A stretch of DNA of 64,000 nt from Embiotoca jacksoni. Taxonomy: Eukaryota; Chordata; Actinopteri; Embiotocidae. Under the pieces are notes generated by a model, which saw nothing but the letters and a program-made list of their open reading frames with translations, ran no database searches and was not told where the DNA came from. Positions 62,401 to 64,000 of the stretch are shown in pieces. The stretch is taken from positions 5,844,001 through 5,908,000 of the forward strand of contig JAKOON010000006.1 of assembly GCA_022577435.1 (NCBI GenBank), written 5' to 3'. Position 1 is the first letter of the stretch. Each line of letters begins with the position of its first letter. Both the position numbers and the translations under genes were made by a program.

Positions 62401-63395
62401 TGTAAACTTCATCACCAATAAAAAAAAAATACATATTTTTTTTTTAATCCTCATTGAGTTAAATTTTTCATTTCAAAGTAGTGCACTTTGAGATATGAAA
62501 AAAAAAAAAAGTCTTTAGTTGGACCCATTTACATCTCACAAACTGCACCATGTTGGCTGATGATAGCCTTTGGGTGGGGGAGGATAAGAAAGAAAGGGCA
62601 ATTCCCTCCTTTTGATGGAATGAAGTTCCATTAAAGGTGAAAAGGCGACTAAATTGGACAGTTCAGGACATTAGCATTTAAGACAAGCCTGACTGAGTGA
62701 CTTATGAATACAATACCTCTCATGGTTCATTGAATCTCTACATTCCACTAAAGTATTTGATGAGAATATGTTCATAAATATATGAAGATATAACGAACAA
62801 ACAGGTGAACAATGGAAATGATTGCATATTCAACGATTAATCTCTAATTACACTATTGATTTAGCTAGAAGTGCAATGGTTTGTGAAAAAGTGAGGTTTA
62901 CTAAATAATGTAAGGCACTTTGGCAGAAGCTGTGTTGATTGATAAAAACTGCAAATTCCTGCAATATTTGTGACGAAGAGTGGATTGAAAAAAAATCTTA
63001 TGGTTGCAAATTTTCAAATTCCTGGAGGGATTGTTTCAATTTCACCATCAGCCTGGAGTTTTCGCTTGTCCTACTTAAGGCCAAGCTCACTGCAGTTCTG
63101 TGCTGCAGTGTCTCAGACTGTTTCATGAGTTTCACGGTGCTGCAAGCCAAGGCGGTTGTAAGGTTAAACTATCTGACAGCTCGAGTTTCACGGCAAACAA
63201 CACAGATCCTCGGGCTGATTTTCACATTTTTAGTGGTGTGAATTATCACATGCTCCATTTATGTTGATCACACATGATTACACTTGGTTATTGGTGCTTC
63301 CGTATCCAAGCATAAAGGATAGTGTTTTGAGATTGTTCAGGAGGGGAAGGGATGAAAAGAAAGCTATAGGTTGGAGAAGGAGTGAAAATCAAAAT
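59428..63395. other. Unique AT-rich noncoding DNA
   Basis: No gene is supported over about 4 kb. The stretch 60130-61250 has several AATAAA-type hexamers (AATAAAATGC at 60149, for example) and reads like 3' untranslated sequence, but no coding exon lies upstream. Short A runs occur at 62420-62450 and 62498-62510. The 100-codon frame 62939-63241 has no recognisable domain. Confidence 0.45.
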
Positions 63396-64000
63396 ACATT
63401 GACTTGCCTTTTCATTATGTGAACTTTTTCAACTGCTCCTGAAAGCAGATATATAATGAGACAATGACGTGGCAGAAACTCAAGGCATTTAGGCATTGTC
63501 AGGAGGAAAACTAGCATCATAATGGGGAAGAAAGTCATTTTGAACATAGCATGGTAGATGGTGACAGATGGGCTGGTTTGAGAATATCTTTTGATCTACC
63601 GAGATTTTCAAGCACAACCACCGCTAGGGTCAACAGAGAATGGTTCAAAAAATAAAAAAAACAACAACCAGTAGCCGGTGGTTCTCTGGGCGAAAATACC
63701 AGAGGTCGGAGAAGAAGCAGCAGACGGGTTCGATCAGAATGAAAGAAAAAAATGACTTAAATAACCATTTGTTACACCCAAGGTATGCAGAAAAGCCTCT
63801 CTGAGAGCACAATACTTTGAACCTTAAATCAGGTGGGCCACAGCAGCAGAGGACAACACCGGGGTCTAAGAAAAAGAAACTAAGAACACTGGAACCCAGT
63901 TTAACAAAATTTGACAATGGATGATTGAAAAGGAAAGTTTCTTGATTTCTGCTGCAACACTTATATGGTAGGGTCAGAAGTGGTATCAACAACATGAAAG
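63396..64000 (-). mobile_element. Large dispersed fish repeat, truncated by the window edge
   Basis: On the minus strand the sequence contains, in order, CCAGTGTTCTTAGTTTCTTT, then TAGACCCCGGTGTTGTCC and TCTGCTGCTGTGGCCCACCT, CAGAGAGGCTTTTCTGCATA, CCTCTGGTATTTTCG, ACCATTCTCTGTTGACCCTA, GGTTGTGCTTGAAAATC, CTTTCTTCCCCATTATGATG and ATGCCTAAATGCCTTGAG. It ends with an eroded form of the AATAAAGTGGCC terminus near 63396-63415. I recall this order from a very common vertebrate, mainly fish, DNA repeat. The 116-codon minus frame 63645-63995 lies entirely in it and is not a gene. The 5' part is beyond the window. The superfamily is not certain to me. Confidence 0.75.

Noticed and set aside
63645..63995. 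116-codon minus-strand frame
   Set aside because: It falls entirely inside a recognised dispersed repeat.

Overview
This window looks like intergenic or long-intron DNA from a teleost fish nuclear genome, probably a spiny-rayed fish. I reach that from three things. The base composition is AT-rich with very few long open frames. Long CA/GT, GA, GAGT and GAAA microsatellites are abundant. Several dispersed repeats are ones I recognise from fish genomes: Tc1/mariner, hAT-type, a LINE tail, and short inverted-repeat elements. No species can be named. I found no intact protein-coding gene, rRNA, tRNA, known microRNA or CRISPR array. Every open frame above about 120 codons is a microsatellite read as protein, part of a mobile element, or AT-rich sequence with no family resemblance.

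Layout. 1-5.2 kb is unique AT-rich DNA with one CpG-rich, promoter-like block near 3.1-3.3 kb. 5.16-5.72 kb is a short non-autonomous DNA transposon, followed by a LINE 3' tail (6.3-6.4 kb), an 8.5-8.7 kb repeat fragment and a CA-bearing dispersed repeat (10.7-11.0 kb). 9.7-33.2 kb holds nearly all the long microsatellites, a very recent nested duplication (19.2-19.7 kb), a hAT-type element (22.6-23.4 kb) and a GC-rich open block (29.1-29.4 kb). 33-47 kb holds a hAT-like remnant (34.9-35.2 kb), a fold-back mariner derivative (37.16-38.0 kb) and two copies of an unnamed dispersed repeat (40.9 and 46.4 kb). 47-64 kb is mostly unique, with an inverted-repeat element (55.4 kb), a decayed Tc1-like transposon carrying a broken transposase (57.97-59.43 kb) and a large dispersed fish repeat that runs off the right edge (63.4-64.0 kb).

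No set of genes works together here. The most unusual object is the fold-back at 37.16-38.0 kb. It consists of two head-to-head 5' ends of a mariner element, each still encoding the same transposase N-terminal motif on opposite strands. A transcript crossing it could form a hairpin of roughly 300 bp. The second is the 93-bp and 318-bp nested duplication at 19.2-19.7 kb. Repeat family identities rest on my recall of fish consensus sequences and should be confirmed with a repeat library.
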